From Ailanthus altissimus (taxonomy: Eukaryota; Streptophyta; Magnoliopsida; Sapindales; Simaroubaceae): DNA of 64,000 bases. Below, one piece after another: positions 1-13,529 of the stretch (position 1 is its first letter; every line of letters starts with the position of its first letter). The position numbers and the translations under genes are program-made. The notes under the pieces were generated by a model, which saw nothing but the letters and a program-made list of their open reading frames with translations, was not told where the DNA came from and ran no database searches. The stretch lies in contig OX327690.1 of the NCBI GenBank assembly GCA_946807835.1, positions 30,660,501-30,724,500 on the forward strand, read 5' to 3'.

Positions 1-2095
1 TTGTGCTTCCCATGTCCCCTCAATCAGTTCAACAATTGTTCAGAGTTCAACCATTTCTCAGTCCAATCTTGGACATTTATTACCAGTACAGCCATGATCT
101 CAGCCCTTGGCAACTGAAGACCCAAGAACTTGAACTTTTTCATTATCCTTCTCATTCACACAACTTAGGTAGGGGACCGAGCATCCCCTAAGTAAAAAAT
201 TAACCCCTAACACTAATAAATTAATAAATCTGAATATTAAATGTTGAGTTAAATTAAGATCATGATATGCTTATTGATGAACGCCTAAAATTATACATTT
301 AATAAGAGTTTTATATCATTATTTTGTATTACTAGTGTCTTTAACAGCACCCCCCCCCTTTCAACTTAAGTATATTTATAATATTATACTTAATTAGTTT
401 TTAATTATTTTGTGGTAGGTTCAGTAAAATAGGCATAACTTTCTATCTAAAAATTCAATTGGAGTTATCCTCAATCCTGTGAAGATCTGACTCACTGGGC
501 TATATTTCATATAGCATTTAAAATTCGAGCATTTAGAGGGTAAAATGGTCTATAACAGAATTGATATACAATACAGGTCCAGTATGAATAATCATTAATA
601 TTTGGCTTATAACTATAGATATACGTATGAGATAACTCAATTTTAAAATATAATAAACTTAACTACAACTTTAAATTTTTGAGTGAAAGTTAATTCAGAC
701 CACATCAATTTCAAATTGGACAATTAATTGGGTGCATTAATGATAATCAATACAAATTAGTTGCCACCCTTTTTTACTTTTATCATTCATGAGATTTCCT
801 CTTCATTTGTCTTGATTTATCCATATTTTTCTATAAATAAGTAACATGTTTGTGCTTAAAAGGATGTAATTAAAAAGTTAAATTTTAGTTTAAAACACTT
901 ATCTTTTGTATTATCTCTTTGTAGCATTATTTCTCTTATTTACTTTTCTAAAATCATGTTATCTCTTCTCCCACCTCTTTTTTTTTTCTTTAGTTTTATT
1001 ATGTTCAAGTAATTTTTTTTTTTTTTTTTTGTTAAGGTGAAAGGTGAAACTCTTGGCAAAGTAATAAGATATACTAAACTTTTATTCATAAATTTAATGT
1101 TTCATTCTTAAGTTGTGCAAATTTATCTATGATGTATTTATTTTATTTGCAATATTAATACCCTTTATTGTAAAGTGATGTATCTTAATTTATTATAGAT
1201 AACTTTTATAGTTTACACAATAAATTTTTAAAACTATTTATAAGATTCGACGTAGATACCCTTTCTTGTAAAGTGGGAGTCTTGATTTATTATAGATAAA
1301 TGTAAAAATTAACATAATAAATACTTAAATCCACTTATAAAATTTGATGTATAATAATTGAAAGAAATAATTACAAGTTAATAGATAAATAGTGATGAAC
1401 TTTAATTATTATATCCTCCGATTGGAACCTCTTTTGTGTGGGGATTCTAATTTAGTTATAAAAAGAGTTGAATATATTTTTATTTCATATGCCAAAGGTG
1501 GATCCCCCAAACTTTAGTTTTTATTTTAATTGGTTAATTGAATTATTATTTGTAAACATCTTATACTGTTTTAATTATCTTTAAAGTATTTATAGTTTGT
1601 AATTTTAATTCCACTTTCCTGTGGATCGACCCCATTCTCACTATATTATTTATTACTTCAATAATCCTACACTTGAAAATAAATTCTTATATTCTAAACG
1701 TGTCACTTATGCAACTAGTAAATATTATTTAAAACACTCTAAATTATTCTATTATCAAATATTTACACAAAAGTAAAAGTTTATAAAATATAAGGATTTT
1801 AATGTAAAACTATACAATGGTTTAAGAAAGAGGTTACTCTATTAAATATTTAGATTGCTAAGAGTTTTAAAATTAGTTTCAAAGCCGTATATTTTATATG
1901 AAACGATACTAATATATATTTTAAGTTTTAATATAATAATTTTATGATTTCATTTTATGTTATCATGTTTATTTCATACAAGATTTTACTTAAATAAACA
2001 AATGAGTATTATTAATTAATTATGCTTTTAGAATTTTTTTATATATTTTATCATTACATTAAATATAGAAATATATTAAATTTAAAATAATTATA
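1..2095. other. AT-rich intergenic sequence, no gene recognised
   Basis: Very AT-rich sequence with poly-T runs (about 1010-1030). A 62-codon open frame at the left edge (3-191, +) is somewhat less AT-rich than its surroundings, but it matches no family I know. It could be the end of an exon or a repeat cut by the window edge. Confidence 0.5.
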
Positions 2096-2740
2096 TTTTT
2101 ATGATATTATATAGTAATAATTTTTAAATCACTAAATAGGCATCTTTTCATTTATTTTAGTTTGTTTTAAGCATGTGTTAAATTAAATTATTTTACTTTG
2201 CTCGAACAATGAAAAAATTCTATTAGGTGAGATCACCATACCCTGCTCTATATATTTGAGAGTTATTTTATTAAATAAGACTATATTTTTCTTGAGTACT
2301 GGTCTAATGTAGCTTTAATATATATAGTTTTAGTGTATATATATATATATATATAAAGTATTTTATACTTTCTAATATCACTTTATGTATAATCAACTTC
2401 AAAATGGATTTTATGAAAATTTATGATATAACACATGATTCATGTTTATTTATCACATGATTTATATCATTTCCAAGAGGCAAAATTATACAAATGCATG
2501 CATATATTATTTATGTAAAATATATTATATATTATAATAATTTCATATATATAAACTATTTACTGAGTCACTAGACTCACTTTTTTTTAAAACAAATCTT
2601 TTCTTAAATGTTGCAGAATTTAGAGAGTCTAATTTAGCCATGTAATGCTCTTGACTTATTAAATGTTGCAGAATTCAGATAGTCTAGTTTCGCCATGTAA
2701 TGCTTTTTGACTTATTAATGTAGGACAAACTTAAAGTTTT
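2096..2740 (+). repeat. Degenerate LTR-derived dispersed repeat, copy A
   Basis: This block resembles 25590-26220 on the same strand and, inverted, part of the solo LTR at 27083-28487. Shared landmarks are a stretch near 2150-2240 (TTTAGTTTGTTTTAAGCATG) and a block near 2565-2650 with paired GAGTCA/GACTCA words followed by TTGCAGAATTTA. The last block occurs twice here (about 2612-2645 and 2663-2700). It looks like an old Gypsy-type LTR fragment. No termini or target duplication could be found. Confidence 0.5.
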
Positions 2741-3989
2741 ATTTTAAATTGAATTTTTTTATTTTTTTTATTTTAATTGAATTTAAATTGTTAGAATTTC
2801 GGTAATTTGATCATATTTTGCTATTTTATTTAAATTAGAATTACAAAATTCTTTTCTTTAATTGAGTAAGACTAGGTTAGCCTATTACAAATAAATTGTA
2901 ATCTCATGAATATTTTTTACTTTAATAATATGTTTTCCTCGTTGGTATTTCTTAGAGGATAGTTATGTGAAATATTGATTTCAAATTGTTTGGATTACAG
3001 CGACATCTAATTTCTTCTAATACACCGGTAACCTACAATTATTTACTGTGTCTAGAAATTATTAGGCTACATCTCCTTAGAATTTAACAACCTACTACAT
3101 CGACTAGTATCAGATCGAGTCATATTTAACCTTTTGCTAAGTACACTTTTTGTTACCATTAAACACCTATCACCAATATGTTTTTGTCATCCAAAAAAAA
3201 AAAAAAAACATTCTCACCAAAGCCTTTAACCTTGAAAAAGAAAAAACTAAAAACTAAAATTTCAAAGATAAAATAAACCCAAAACCTTAGCCACCACAAG
3301 CAGCTGTTGTCGCTACTCTCACCAGCCACTAACGCCGCCTACTGACCACGCCATCTAATTTAGAAATTTTCGATGATCAAACCTAAGCATAGCCGCCGCA
3401 TCCGCGTCCTCGCATCGTCAAAACCGTCAAGATTGGAGCCTTAAACCGCCTCACTAATTGAAGTTGAACACTTTTTCAAAGATGACGGAATGCATGAAGA
3501 AAACTGAGCACCGTATGTAGCTATTACATTAAAATTAGTGGAATTTAATGCTGCAAAGTTCTCAAATTTACAAAGTAAATGAAAAAAAACTCAAATAATA
3601 TATTCACAAGAAGCATTTTATGAGATCAGGGATATATTCCTCTTTATTTTTTGACATGTCATTGTATGAGATCTATTCATGAATATATCATTTTTGGACA
3701 TATATATTTTGCTTAGAGTGATTTTTTGACATGTCATTGTATGAGATCTATTCATATGTCATTTTCTTTAGCTACAAAGATTGAGTGTCACCTTTAAAAT
3801 TATTTCAAAGTCAATGTGGATAAAATTATTAAGGGAGTTGTTGAAGACACGGTCAATTTTTCCTCTTTCTTTTTTGTTTATTTATTTGTTTTCTCAAGTG
3901 TTCTTACCTTAACAATAGCTTGAAGGGCAAGCAAAAGAGAAAGATCGTGATTGTTTTTTTGGCTGTGAGAGAGAGAGAGAGAGTGGAAA
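2741..3989. other. Intergenic sequence with a GC-richer patch
   Basis: No gene seen. A block at about 3290-3450 is markedly richer in GC, with CCGCC/CGCC words, and follows a poly-A run at 3194-3210. It may be a decayed gene or retroposon piece, but neither strand gives a recognisable protein. A GA microsatellite lies at 3966-3982. Confidence 0.4.
3645..3756. repeat. Direct repeat of about 34 bp
   Basis: The block around TTTTTTGACATGTCATTG, continuing to ATCTATTCAT, occurs at about 3647-3680 and again at about 3722-3755, roughly 75 bp apart. Confidence 0.75.
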
Positions 3990-4593
3990 AGAAAGATAAT
4001 GGATGCAATTATTAGGGGTTTTCTTATTATTTATTACATCGTTATGTAATTTTTTTAGCCTTTTCTTCTATTAACATTAAGAGATTAATTTTATTTGGCT
4101 GACATTTTGTTTTATTTAATACACATCCAAATCCTGGTGAAAGATTTTTTATTTCCCATAAAGGGTGTAATTTAGCTGGTAACGACATAAAAGTAGGAAT
4201 TAACTTAATAATTATTTTTAAAAGGAATAAATTAATATATTTAAATAAAATCATAGACTAAACTAGTAGTTTTTCTTCAAGTAATAATAACTTTGAAATC
4301 TTTCACAAAAGATGTCATTTAGCAACTTAATTTGACAAAGCCATTATAGTAACCAAATAAATTTAATAGAAAATAATAATTTCAAACATTTTATGAAAGA
4401 TGCATTTACCATTTGACTTGACAAAGTCATTAATTAGTGACCACGTATATTTAAGAGATAAGGAATGTATATATTTAATCACTATTTATAGAAAAGACAA
4501 GCTTAACACAATTAATTAGTGACCACAAAAATTTAACGGATAACGAGTGTATATTTAAGCACAACTTAGAAAAAACAAAACGAAGTAAACACC
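3990..4593 (+). promoter_or_regulatory. Promoter region of the P450 pseudogene
   Basis: This is similar along its length to the region upstream of the intact P450 (19250-19783), so the duplication included the promoter. Two copies of the promoter module are visible at about 4430-4500 and 4510-4575. Each carries ATTAGTGACCAC, AATTTAA and a TATTTAA-like word. Copies of TTTGACAAAG/TTGACAAAGTCAT, with W-box-like TTGAC cores, precede them. A further partial copy lies at about 5380-5420, inside the damaged gene. Confidence 0.6.
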
Positions 4594-5734
4594 ATGAATT
4601 TCCTAAACACCACCATAGTTGGACTCTTTGTTATACTTCTCTTTTTTTGTTATTATCCAAGAGCATTTAGTTTTATAATACTTTTTTTAAATTGTTTTTC
4701 TATAGACTGCATTGCACAATTAAATTATTAAACCAAAGAGAATAAAATAATAATAATAATTATATCAATAAATTATTAAACCAAAGAAAAATGCCTGTTT
4801 GCACTAAGTAAACAAAAATCTCTTAAAACCAATTAATCATCTTCTTCCCTCTTGACTAGTTTTTAATTCCACAAAATCATTCATAAATCATTCACCTTTA
4901 TCATTCAAACAATATCTGTTAGTATTTTAGCTTTTGTAACTTCTTAAAAAAAAAATTGTAAAAACACATCAAATATTAAAATTAATAGATCATACAAAGA
5001 GCATAAGAAAATTAATTTAGATTATATTTACAAATAAGAGAATAATTTATTATAATTTTATAATAAAAAATATAAAATTACTCTAAATATTTTTTACGTG
5101 ACTCATCACATAATTTCTCTATTATAATTTTTTTATTGATATATTATTTTTTTTATATGATAAATAATATCTAACATTGGTAAAATAATATCTATCAATG
5201 ACCAATTTTGATTAACATACAACAACGAGACACTAATTATGATGGTACTATATCAATTTATTCTAATACACTTCTATTAAAGATAAAAATAAATATTATT
5301 AAAATTATAAAAATATAATTATATATTAAATAATATATTTGAGATATAAATATCTTTTACCCTAATCACTTTAAAATATTTTATGAAAAATGACATTTAC
5401 CTCTTGATTTGACAAAGTCATAATAGTGACCACATAATTTTAAAAGAAATTAATAATAATTTTAAAATATCTTGACCCGCACTAATTAATGACCATATTT
5501 TATGACCCTTTGACTTGGTAAAGTCTTGTTTTTTATATTTTTGCTGCCATGTCTTTCTCTGTCTTTAACTCTTCGTTTTTTTAATTTATTTATTTATATA
5601 TTCAACATGTACTTTATTTTATATTTGACTTTTTTTAATTTATAAACTTAAAATTAAATACAATTATAATTTTAAATCATTAAAATTTTAATAAATATCT
5701 ATTTATATTTCAATTTATATTCAATAATTATTAA

Positions 5735-5930
5735 GAATTAAGGCTATTCATAATCATGATTGTCTCGATTTCAAAAGATAATAAAATAATAATAAATTGT
5801 CATTAATTATCTCATAATCATACATAATTAATAACATTAACAAATATGAATAACTATAGGAAACTATTACATTGCATCTTTTACCTATAAAAAATGATTA
5901 ACTAATAATTTACAATTAAACTTTTTTTTT
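5735..5930 (+). repeat. Dispersed repeat, partner of 26950-28530
   Basis: This roughly 190-bp block contains ATCATGATTGTCT, TTATCTCATAATCATACA and ATTACATTGCATCT. It matches 26950-27082 joined to 28488-28530. The second copy is interrupted by a solo LTR, so this copy shows the uninterrupted state. It is probably a MITE-like sequence inserted in the P450 pseudogene. Confidence 0.6.
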
Positions 5931-7874
5931 TTTGCATGTATAGTTTAGATCGATTTTGGTAGTAATTAACTACATTATAATTATTGTCATTACAACTACT
6001 CATCATTAAAGTCGATATATACAAACTCATAAAATTAATTACTGATTTTGAAGAAAAGTGGCAAAACAAAGAAAATTTAAAAATTAAAAAAAAAACATTT
6101 TACGTATTTGGTTACACTACAATGAAAGTGACTCTGTGGTAGGGCTAGTCAAAGTTACATGTCTCAATTTGTATGTTGTATTTTAAAATATAATTACAAT
6201 TGTAATAATATAGAAAATGTGTAACAAAAAAAAATTGAAGAATAATGAAAGACTTGTAACACGGTAGATTTATGTTACATTCAAAAAAAAAAAAACACAG
6301 TAAATTTATGTCCCACAAAGATGATGGTTATTTGAAAAAAAAATCGTCCTTAATACCTCATAAAGATAAGGATTTAAATAACCTTCATTGTACGTATCTA
6401 CAACACCAAAATTGTCAACTTAAATATATATATTTCCAATGACTGTTTAGAAAAGTCACAGTTCTGTAGCCATCATCTTTATTCACTTTTGACCGTCATT
6501 GTTAATTCAATTTCGCAAAAAGTAATTGATTTGTACATTTCTTCTTGATTAATAAAGCTCTCTTTTTGCTTTAAAAATATAAACCTCTCTTTAATGGTGT
6601 TTCCCAAGCATGAATCTTGAACCACGTAATTGACTTGTCTTTGCTCTTAAACTTTCTTGTTTCTGTTGCTATTGTTCTTTAAATATTCTCTCTGTTCTTG
6701 ATTGAGTTAATTTTTTGGTTAAACATCAATAATTGTGGGTTCAGTTAGAAAATTATGGTACAAAGTCAATTCATTGACGTACTGCTATCTGGTTCTTGAT
6801 CAAGCTAGTAACCTCTCCGATTATGACCTTGATTCGGTTTCAAGATTCATCAAAGCCAAAACTTGGTGTATATATATCTTCCTGTTTGCATCGTTTTCAT
6901 TAACATGTGGGAGTTTATCTCATACCCCATTGTGTTTTCTTTCGATTACTCAAAAACCTCCCATATGTTTGGAAGTGCTAAAAAAACTCCTGATACTCAA
7001 ATTTTGGATTCTTTTAAGATTTTACAATTCTAACGTAACTATTAAATAATGTTTAGCATACATAATTAAAAAAAATCCTTTTTAATTAGAGATTAACCTA
7101 AAATCATATCTATTTACCTTTTAAATAATACATAAATGAAACTAATTTAAATATTTCATAAAAATTTAGTAAAAAAGTTTTGGAAATTTATTTAGAATAA
7201 ATTGTAAGAAAGTATTTAAATATGCATGAAACTTTATTTAATTTAATTAATATTTTCTTACACTAATTTAAATATTTCATATTTTCTTTTTAATTAATAT
7301 TTTTCTTAAGACTAAAGTCTTGAAAAAGAAAAATGAATAGAAAGGAAAGAGAAAATAAGAATAAATAAATTAAGATGAAAGAAAAAATGAATAAAAAAGC
7401 TAGAAATTATTAACATATAATATGTACTTGAAAATATCTTACCCACTTAAATTGAGCAGGCTACTCTTTGCATCTTTTTCATGAACATGCATGTTTTGAT
7501 TAAATTCAATAGAGAGCTAAATTATTAGGCTCAATTTTACCCAAAAAATGGCATGTGTTAATTTAGACAAAATTAAGATACACTCTACAGGCAATAATTA
7601 CAGGATCTATAAATACTATAATTTTTAATCTAACTTGGGCACTGTCACTATTACTGAAAAATCCCCAAATATAGGAAAGAATCAAGGAGGAATCGGATAA
7701 TGTTATCGGCAAGGAAAGACCATTGAGTATAAGTTGGTTTATTTTCAAGTTGTAGTTAAGGGGACACTAAGATTATACCCAGCTAGGCCACTCTCAAGAT
7801 TGTGGCAATTCACTAAAAGATTGTAACACAGGCTACCATGTCTTGAAAGGAACCCGAATTGTACTTAACATTTA

Positions 7875-8529
7875 TATAAAAAAGTTGATTAAAAATTATT
7901 GAAATATAATTTAAAGAGTAAACCAAGTACGTTGAGTACATAAGGATCAAAGACGGAGGCGAAAGAAGGCAAAATATACGTGCCAGTGTTAGGTTGTGGG
8001 CGCTGTCGCACCCAAAACAGAACCTGAGCGTCGTGGCACCAGGTGCCCAATGCCGCAGCGCCTAGTGTGAGAATTAATTTTTTGTTTTGATCCGACTTAT
8101 TTGAGTCTCACTTGTTTCATAATTCTTTAAAATGACTCCCACAAGTTTAAGGTTATCCTAGTTAGTCCCAAAGCTTATATAATGACTTTCTATTGGCTTG
8201 TAAATATATCTTTGTGAAATTTTTATTATCTAAGTGAGATCTTTGTGAACATAGTAATCTTTATGATTCTTAGTCAGGAAAACTCATTGATTACAAGAAA
8301 GAATAATTTCTTTATGAGTTTTTCTTATAAAAGGTATACTTTGTGAGTGCTTTGAGATTCAATAATAAGATAGTGTGATTTTGATCTACCATGGACCTAA
8401 GCAAATTGCCGAACCACGTAAATTTTGTGTGTAGTTTCTTCTACCTTATTCTTTCTAGATTCTTAATTGCTTATTTCTGCATTATATTACTTGAGTTATT
8501 TTGCTCGTTTGATTACTTTCGAATTAACA
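7875..8529 (+). repeat. 5' LTR of Copia copy 1
   Basis: 655 bp. It starts TATAAAAAAGTTGATT, where the sister copy starts TGTGAGAATATTGATT, so the terminal TG has become TA. It ends in TTAACA. A GC-rich module block lies near 7975-8070. Confidence 0.88.
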
Positions 8530-8560
8530 AACTAGTATCAGAGTAAGGTTTTGAACATAC

Positions 8561-11500
8561 ATGGTCACACCCAAGTATGAGGTAAATAAATTCAATGGTA
8601 CGAATGACTTAAATCTATAGAAGATGAAGGTTAATGTATTATTTATGAGTCAATGGTTATACTCTGTATTAAAGGAGACTGCAGCTCCATTTAGTGAAAA
8701 AAAGAAGATGCCAAAGTCATTTAAGGCTGAAGCAGAAAGAATGGACATTCAAAAAAGAGCTCAGAGTACAATTTTTTATCATTGAGCGATAAAAGTATTG
8801 AGAAAAGTAGCAGGTGAGACAACAACGATTAGTCTTTGAAAGAAGCTTAATTCTCTTTATATGCGAAAATCATTGGCCAACAGATTGTATATAAAGAAGA
8901 AGCTATATTAGTTGTCTATGTTCGAGGGGACACCAATGAAAGACGAAGATAAGACAATCATCCTACTAAGTTCACTTCTAAAAAGTTATGATAGTTCTGT
9001 TGATACACTTCTTTACGGCAAAGAGAGTTTAACAATGAGCGATGTGAAGTCATATTAAACTCAAAACTATTAAAAAAGCAGATCAATGGCAATGTAAAAA
9101 ATTTATCTGTAAGAGGAATGACCTAATATAGAGATTGAAGAAAAAATGGCTCAAGATTGAAGTCTTGGACTCTTATGAAGTGCTATTACTGTAAGAAAGA
9201 GCGACAATTCACAAAGGACTATCCAGAGAAAAAAACACAAAAAATAAAAAAAAAACAGATGCCATACTTGCCTATAATGATATCTAAAATAGCGCAGAGA
9301 ATCTAGTCGCTACTGATGATAAGAACACTGAACAATAGGTTCTAGATTCTGGTTGTACATTTCACATGTACCCACATAAGTCTTTGTTTATAATTTTCTA
9401 GCCCATCAGTGGTGGTAAGGTATTAATAGACAATAATGTCACTTGTCAGGTGATGAAAATTGGTAATATTAAACTTAGGTTGCATGATGGACGAGTGAGA
9501 GAATTGACAAATGTTAAGTATGCTCTTGACCTCAAGAAGAACTTGATCTCACTAAGAACTTTAGACCAGAATAGATGTTCTATCAGAATCGATGGAGGAA
9601 TTTTGAAAGTATTAAGAGGTTCCATTGTAGTAATGAGAGGAGAAAAACACAAGAGTGTTTATGTGCTTAAGGGTAAAGTCGTAAGTGGTTATGCACTATT
9701 TTTATGGATGATGAGAATATACAAACCAAGTTGTGGCATTTAGACTAGCATACCTTGGTGAGAGAAATCTAAAACAATTAGGTCAAAAGGAGTTTGGTAA
9801 GGATAAGTTTCAACCATTCGATTTTTGTGAGCATTGTGTGCTTGGAAAATTACATAGGATGAGTTTTAGTACTAGCGAGCACAAGACTAAGAGATCTCTT
9901 GACTATATACTCTCGAACCTTTAGGGACCAACTCAGATAAATACTCATAGTGGTGCTTGTTTTTTTCTCAGTTTGATTGATGACTATTTAAGGAAGTTGT
10001 TGGTCTAAGCGTTGGAGTGTAATGATCAAGTATTTGATGCGTTCAAGACTTGAAAAACTCTTATTGAGAATCAGACTGGCAAAAGGATGAAAATGCGAGG
10101 GACTAACAATGGCCTTGAATTTTACAATAGAGAGTTTGATGGATTTTGTGCCAAGTATGAGATTGTAAGGTATAGAACAGTAAGATCAACGCTACAACAT
10201 AATGGCATAGCTGAGAGGATAAACAGGACCCTACTTGAAAGGGTTAGATATATGCTTATCAATGCGAAGATATCCAAAACATTTTGGGGAGAAGCAGTAA
10301 TGACTGCAGCTTATTTAATCCATAGAAGTCCCTCCTCAGCTATTGACTTCAATACGCCATAAGAGAAATGGTTTGGTAACCCTATTAAGTATGACCACCC
10401 AAGAATTTTTGGTTGCCCTACCTTTGTACATGTTAAGGAGAAACAATTGGAACCTAGAGCTATCAAAGAGGTATTTATAAAGTATCCCAAATGAGTAAAA
10501 AGATACAAGATGTGGTGTAAAGATTTAACGCCACCAATGAGTATTATAAGTCATGTTGTGATGTTCAATTAGATGACCATGCTGAAAGCTTCTTAAAGAG
10601 ATGAGAAAGAAGAACAAGTATCCAAGGAAAACTCAGTACCCGAGTTAATAATAGTTGAAGTAGAGCTTAAAAGTAGATCTGATATGCCGCTAGATCAGCA
10701 CTTCAATAAGGAGATCCTTGAAGATGAACCAAGAACACCGGAAAATTTCTTCAAGTCTACCCAAGGAAAGACTAAGACTCCTGGGATGAAACTTAAAGAG
10801 TACCGACTAGCTAGAGATAAGTTAAGGAGAATGATTAACCTACCAATTAGGTATGCACAAGTAGATTTAGTTGCTCATACTTTTAATTCTGCTTACACTC
10901 TTAAGTTTGATGAGCCTAGAAAATATAATGAGGCTATAAATAGTGAAAACAAGAAAGAGTGACAGTAAGCCATAGAAGAAGAGATTATTTCTGTTAGGAA
11001 GAACAATACCTAAAAGTCTATGGAAAGACCTCAAAAGAAACTAGTTGGGTGCAAGTGGGTGTATAAGGTAAAGGAAAGAATACTAGAAATAAAGCCTACT
11101 AAATTCAAGATTAGGTTAGTTACACAAGATTTTACTCAGAGAGAGAGAGTGGACTTTCATGAAATATTCTCTCCAGTCGTCAAGCACATATCTATTAAGA
11201 TTTGTTTAGCCATGTGTGTAAACCTTGATTGACATTTAGAGCAGATGGATGTAAAGATAACTTTTCTACATTGAGAGCTTGAAGAAGCAATATACATGGG
11301 ACAACCGTAAGGGTTTGTAGAACTTGAAAAAGAAGATCATGCTTGTTTACTGAAGAAGTCATTATATGGGTTAAAGCAATCAAATAGTAGTGGTATAAGA
11401 GATTTGATGAGTTTATGATGACTTGTGACTTTAGTATGAGCAAGTATGACGGATGTGTGTACTTTAAGAGCTTGGGTTGTGGGATGATGTATTTACTTTT

Positions 11501-12477
11501 ATACGTCAATGATATATTGATCGTGTGCAAGAACATGTAAGAGATATAGAAACTCAAGAAACAGTTGAGTGACGAGTTTAAGATGAAGGATTTAGGAGTA
11601 GCAAAGAGAATATTAGGTATGGATATTGTGAAGGAGATAAAAGATGTTATCTTCTTATCTCATTAGCGATATATACTCAAAATTCTAGAGAAGTGTGGTT
11701 TATTCAACACAAAGGTTGACTCTACTCTTTTGGCTATGCATTTCAAACTTTCAGCAGCACAGTCGTTGACATCCGAATAGGAGAAACTATAGATGAATAA
11801 AGTACCGCATGTAAGCACTGTAAGGAGCATCATGTATGCAATAGTTTGCACAAGACCAGACATAGCACAGGCTGTGAGTGTAGTGAGTAGATACATGAAA
11901 AATTCAAGTAAGGATCACTGGCTTGCAGTGAAGTGAATTTTGAGATATCTCTAGAGGACGTCAAATCATGGTTGATGTATAAAAGAGATAAGGACAACAG
12001 TGTAATGGTAAAAAGATACATAGACTCATATTATGCAAGTAATCTAGACAAGAGAAGATCATTGACGGGTTACGTATTCATAGTGTTTAAATGTAGTGTG
12101 TGTTGAAGATCTATTCTATAACATGTGGTTGCACTATCTACTATAGAGACGGAGTACATAGTTTTCGGAGAAGCTATTAAGTAGGCTGTGTGGTTGAAAG
12201 ACATATGCACAGAGGTAATGACTACTGAAGATGTGAGCACCAGCGTATATTGTGTGATAGCCAAAGTGCCATACACCTAAACAAGCATTAAGTGTTTCAC
12301 GAGAAGTCTAAACACATTAATGTGTAACTCTATTACATTCGAGAGGTTGTCCAAAGATGTGAAGTTAGTCTAACGAAGATAGCATCGTCTGAAGATCCTG
12401 CTGACATGTTAACTAAGCCACTTCCCTCGGTTAAGTTCATCCTATATAAGGACTTAACCAGAGTCACTACTTTGTGA
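8561..12477 (+). pseudogene. Copia gag-pol pseudogene (copy 1)
   Basis: Starts at the ATG shared with copy 2 and ends at the equivalent terminal stop. The gag zinc knuckle is damaged (CYYCKKERQF, then KDY, with the His and last Cys lost). The protease motif LDSGCT is intact. Integrase pieces lie at 10087-10362 and RT from about 11020. The catalytic YVDD reads YVND near 11500. RNase H pieces run to about 12450. Open stretches of at most 97 codons are separated by stops and frameshifts. Confidence 0.9.
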
Positions 12478-12546
12478 GGGTGAACGAAGATGTGAAAATA
12501 AAAGATCGAGATACTTTGTTAATAATTTTGAATCAATAAGAAAATT

Positions 12547-13207
12547 TGTGAGAAAGGTGATTAAAAATTATCGAGATATGATTTAGAGAGTAAGCCAAGT
12601 GTATTAGATAAGTAAGAATCGAAGACGAATGTAAAAGGAGGTGAAAACATAAGTGGCGGTACTTAAGCGTAAGTACCGCAACTCTAGGTTGTGGGCACCG
12701 CAACGCCCAAAATGAAACCTAAGGGTTGCTTGCCCAAGATCAAACCTAAGAGTCGCGGTTCCCAACGTAGAAATTAGTTTTCCATTTTGATTTGACTTGT
12801 TTTGACTCCTATTTATTTCAGAACTTCTTAAAACAACTCACACACGTTTATGGTTAACTTAAATCATCTTAAAACTTATATAAAATTTTTTTATTGACTT
12901 TTAAACATATCTTTATAAAATCTTTATGATCTAAGTGATATCTTTGTGATCATAGTAATCTTTATAAGTTTTAATGATAAAAGTCTTTTGATTGCAAAAG
13001 AGAGTAATTTTTCATAATTTATTTTATAAAAATCATATTTTGAAAGTATTTTAAAATTTAATAATAAAATATAAACGTAAATAAATTATCAAATCACATA
13101 AATTTTATACATTATTTATTTTTATTTTTTTCTTATAATTTTAATTATTTATTTTTATATTATATTATTTATATTATTTTGATCGTTTAATTATTTTCAC
13201 TTCAACA
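12547..13207 (+). repeat. 3' LTR of Copia copy 1
   Basis: 661 bp. It starts TGTGAGAAAGGTGATT and ends TTCAACA, followed by the target duplication ATTTA. It has diverged from the 5' LTR, especially in the GC-rich module block (12650-12770). Confidence 0.88.
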
Positions 13208-13529
13208 ATTTATACGATGCAAACAGACGAAGGGTGTGGTCCGATAATGCCCTGGAATTCAAGCTGATGCCCTGGAATTCAAGCCTGAGAGGTTTCTAAC
13301 CACTAATAAGGACGTTGATGAAAGGGTCAGCATTTTGAGCTTCTTCCATTTAGTGGTGGCACAAGAATCTGTCCTGGAATATCATTTGGCCTGCAAATAT
13401 CAGATCTGGCCCTGGTTTGTCTGTTGCATGGTTGATATGACTGGAAACACTAAACTGACAAACATCAGGGCCATGCCTCTTAAAATTCTTGTGAAACCGC
13501 GCTTGTCTTCTTCTAAACTGTATGAATAA

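Larger units (their letters stand above)
7875..13207 (+). mobile_element. Ty1/Copia LTR retrotransposon, degenerate copy 1
   Basis: Near full-length Copia element in the order LTR, primer site, gag, protease, integrase, RT, RNase H, LTR. It is flanked by the 5-bp target duplication ATTTA at 7870-7874 and 13208-13212. The primer-site region after the left LTR (8530-8544) resembles a tRNA-Met site (AACTAGTATCAGAG). It belongs to the same family as 31060-36474, by matching LTRs and coding order. Many stops and frameshifts make it dead. Confidence 0.93.
4594..13529 (+). pseudogene. CYP82-type cytochrome P450 pseudogene, disrupted by a Copia element
   Basis: Broken paralogue of the P450 at 19784. 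Its ATG and first roughly 20 codons survive at 4594-4655 (membrane-anchor start). Most of exon 1 is gone, replaced by about 2.1 kb of AT-rich sequence. Similarity resumes at about 6762-6870 with the end of exon 1, then the intron, then exon 2 from about 7590 ([17 protein letters not shown], then an in-frame stop). Exon 2 is split by the retrotransposon at 7875-13207 and continues from 13208 to the stop at 13527-13529. The haem-ligand segment (FSGG, R, CPGIS) is still readable near 13350-13385. A 20-bp tandem duplication lies at 13245-13284 and a deletion of about 37 bp near 13427. The last 11 or so codons match the intact gene. Non-functional. Confidence 0.9.

Noticed and set aside
1..191. 62-codon frame at the left edge
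   Set aside because: No domain or family recognised in any of the frames I translated on either strand, and it is cut by the window edge.
6735..7049. 104-codon open frame (+)
   Set aside because: It spans the end of exon 1 and the intron of the P450 pseudogene; the reading frame is accidental.
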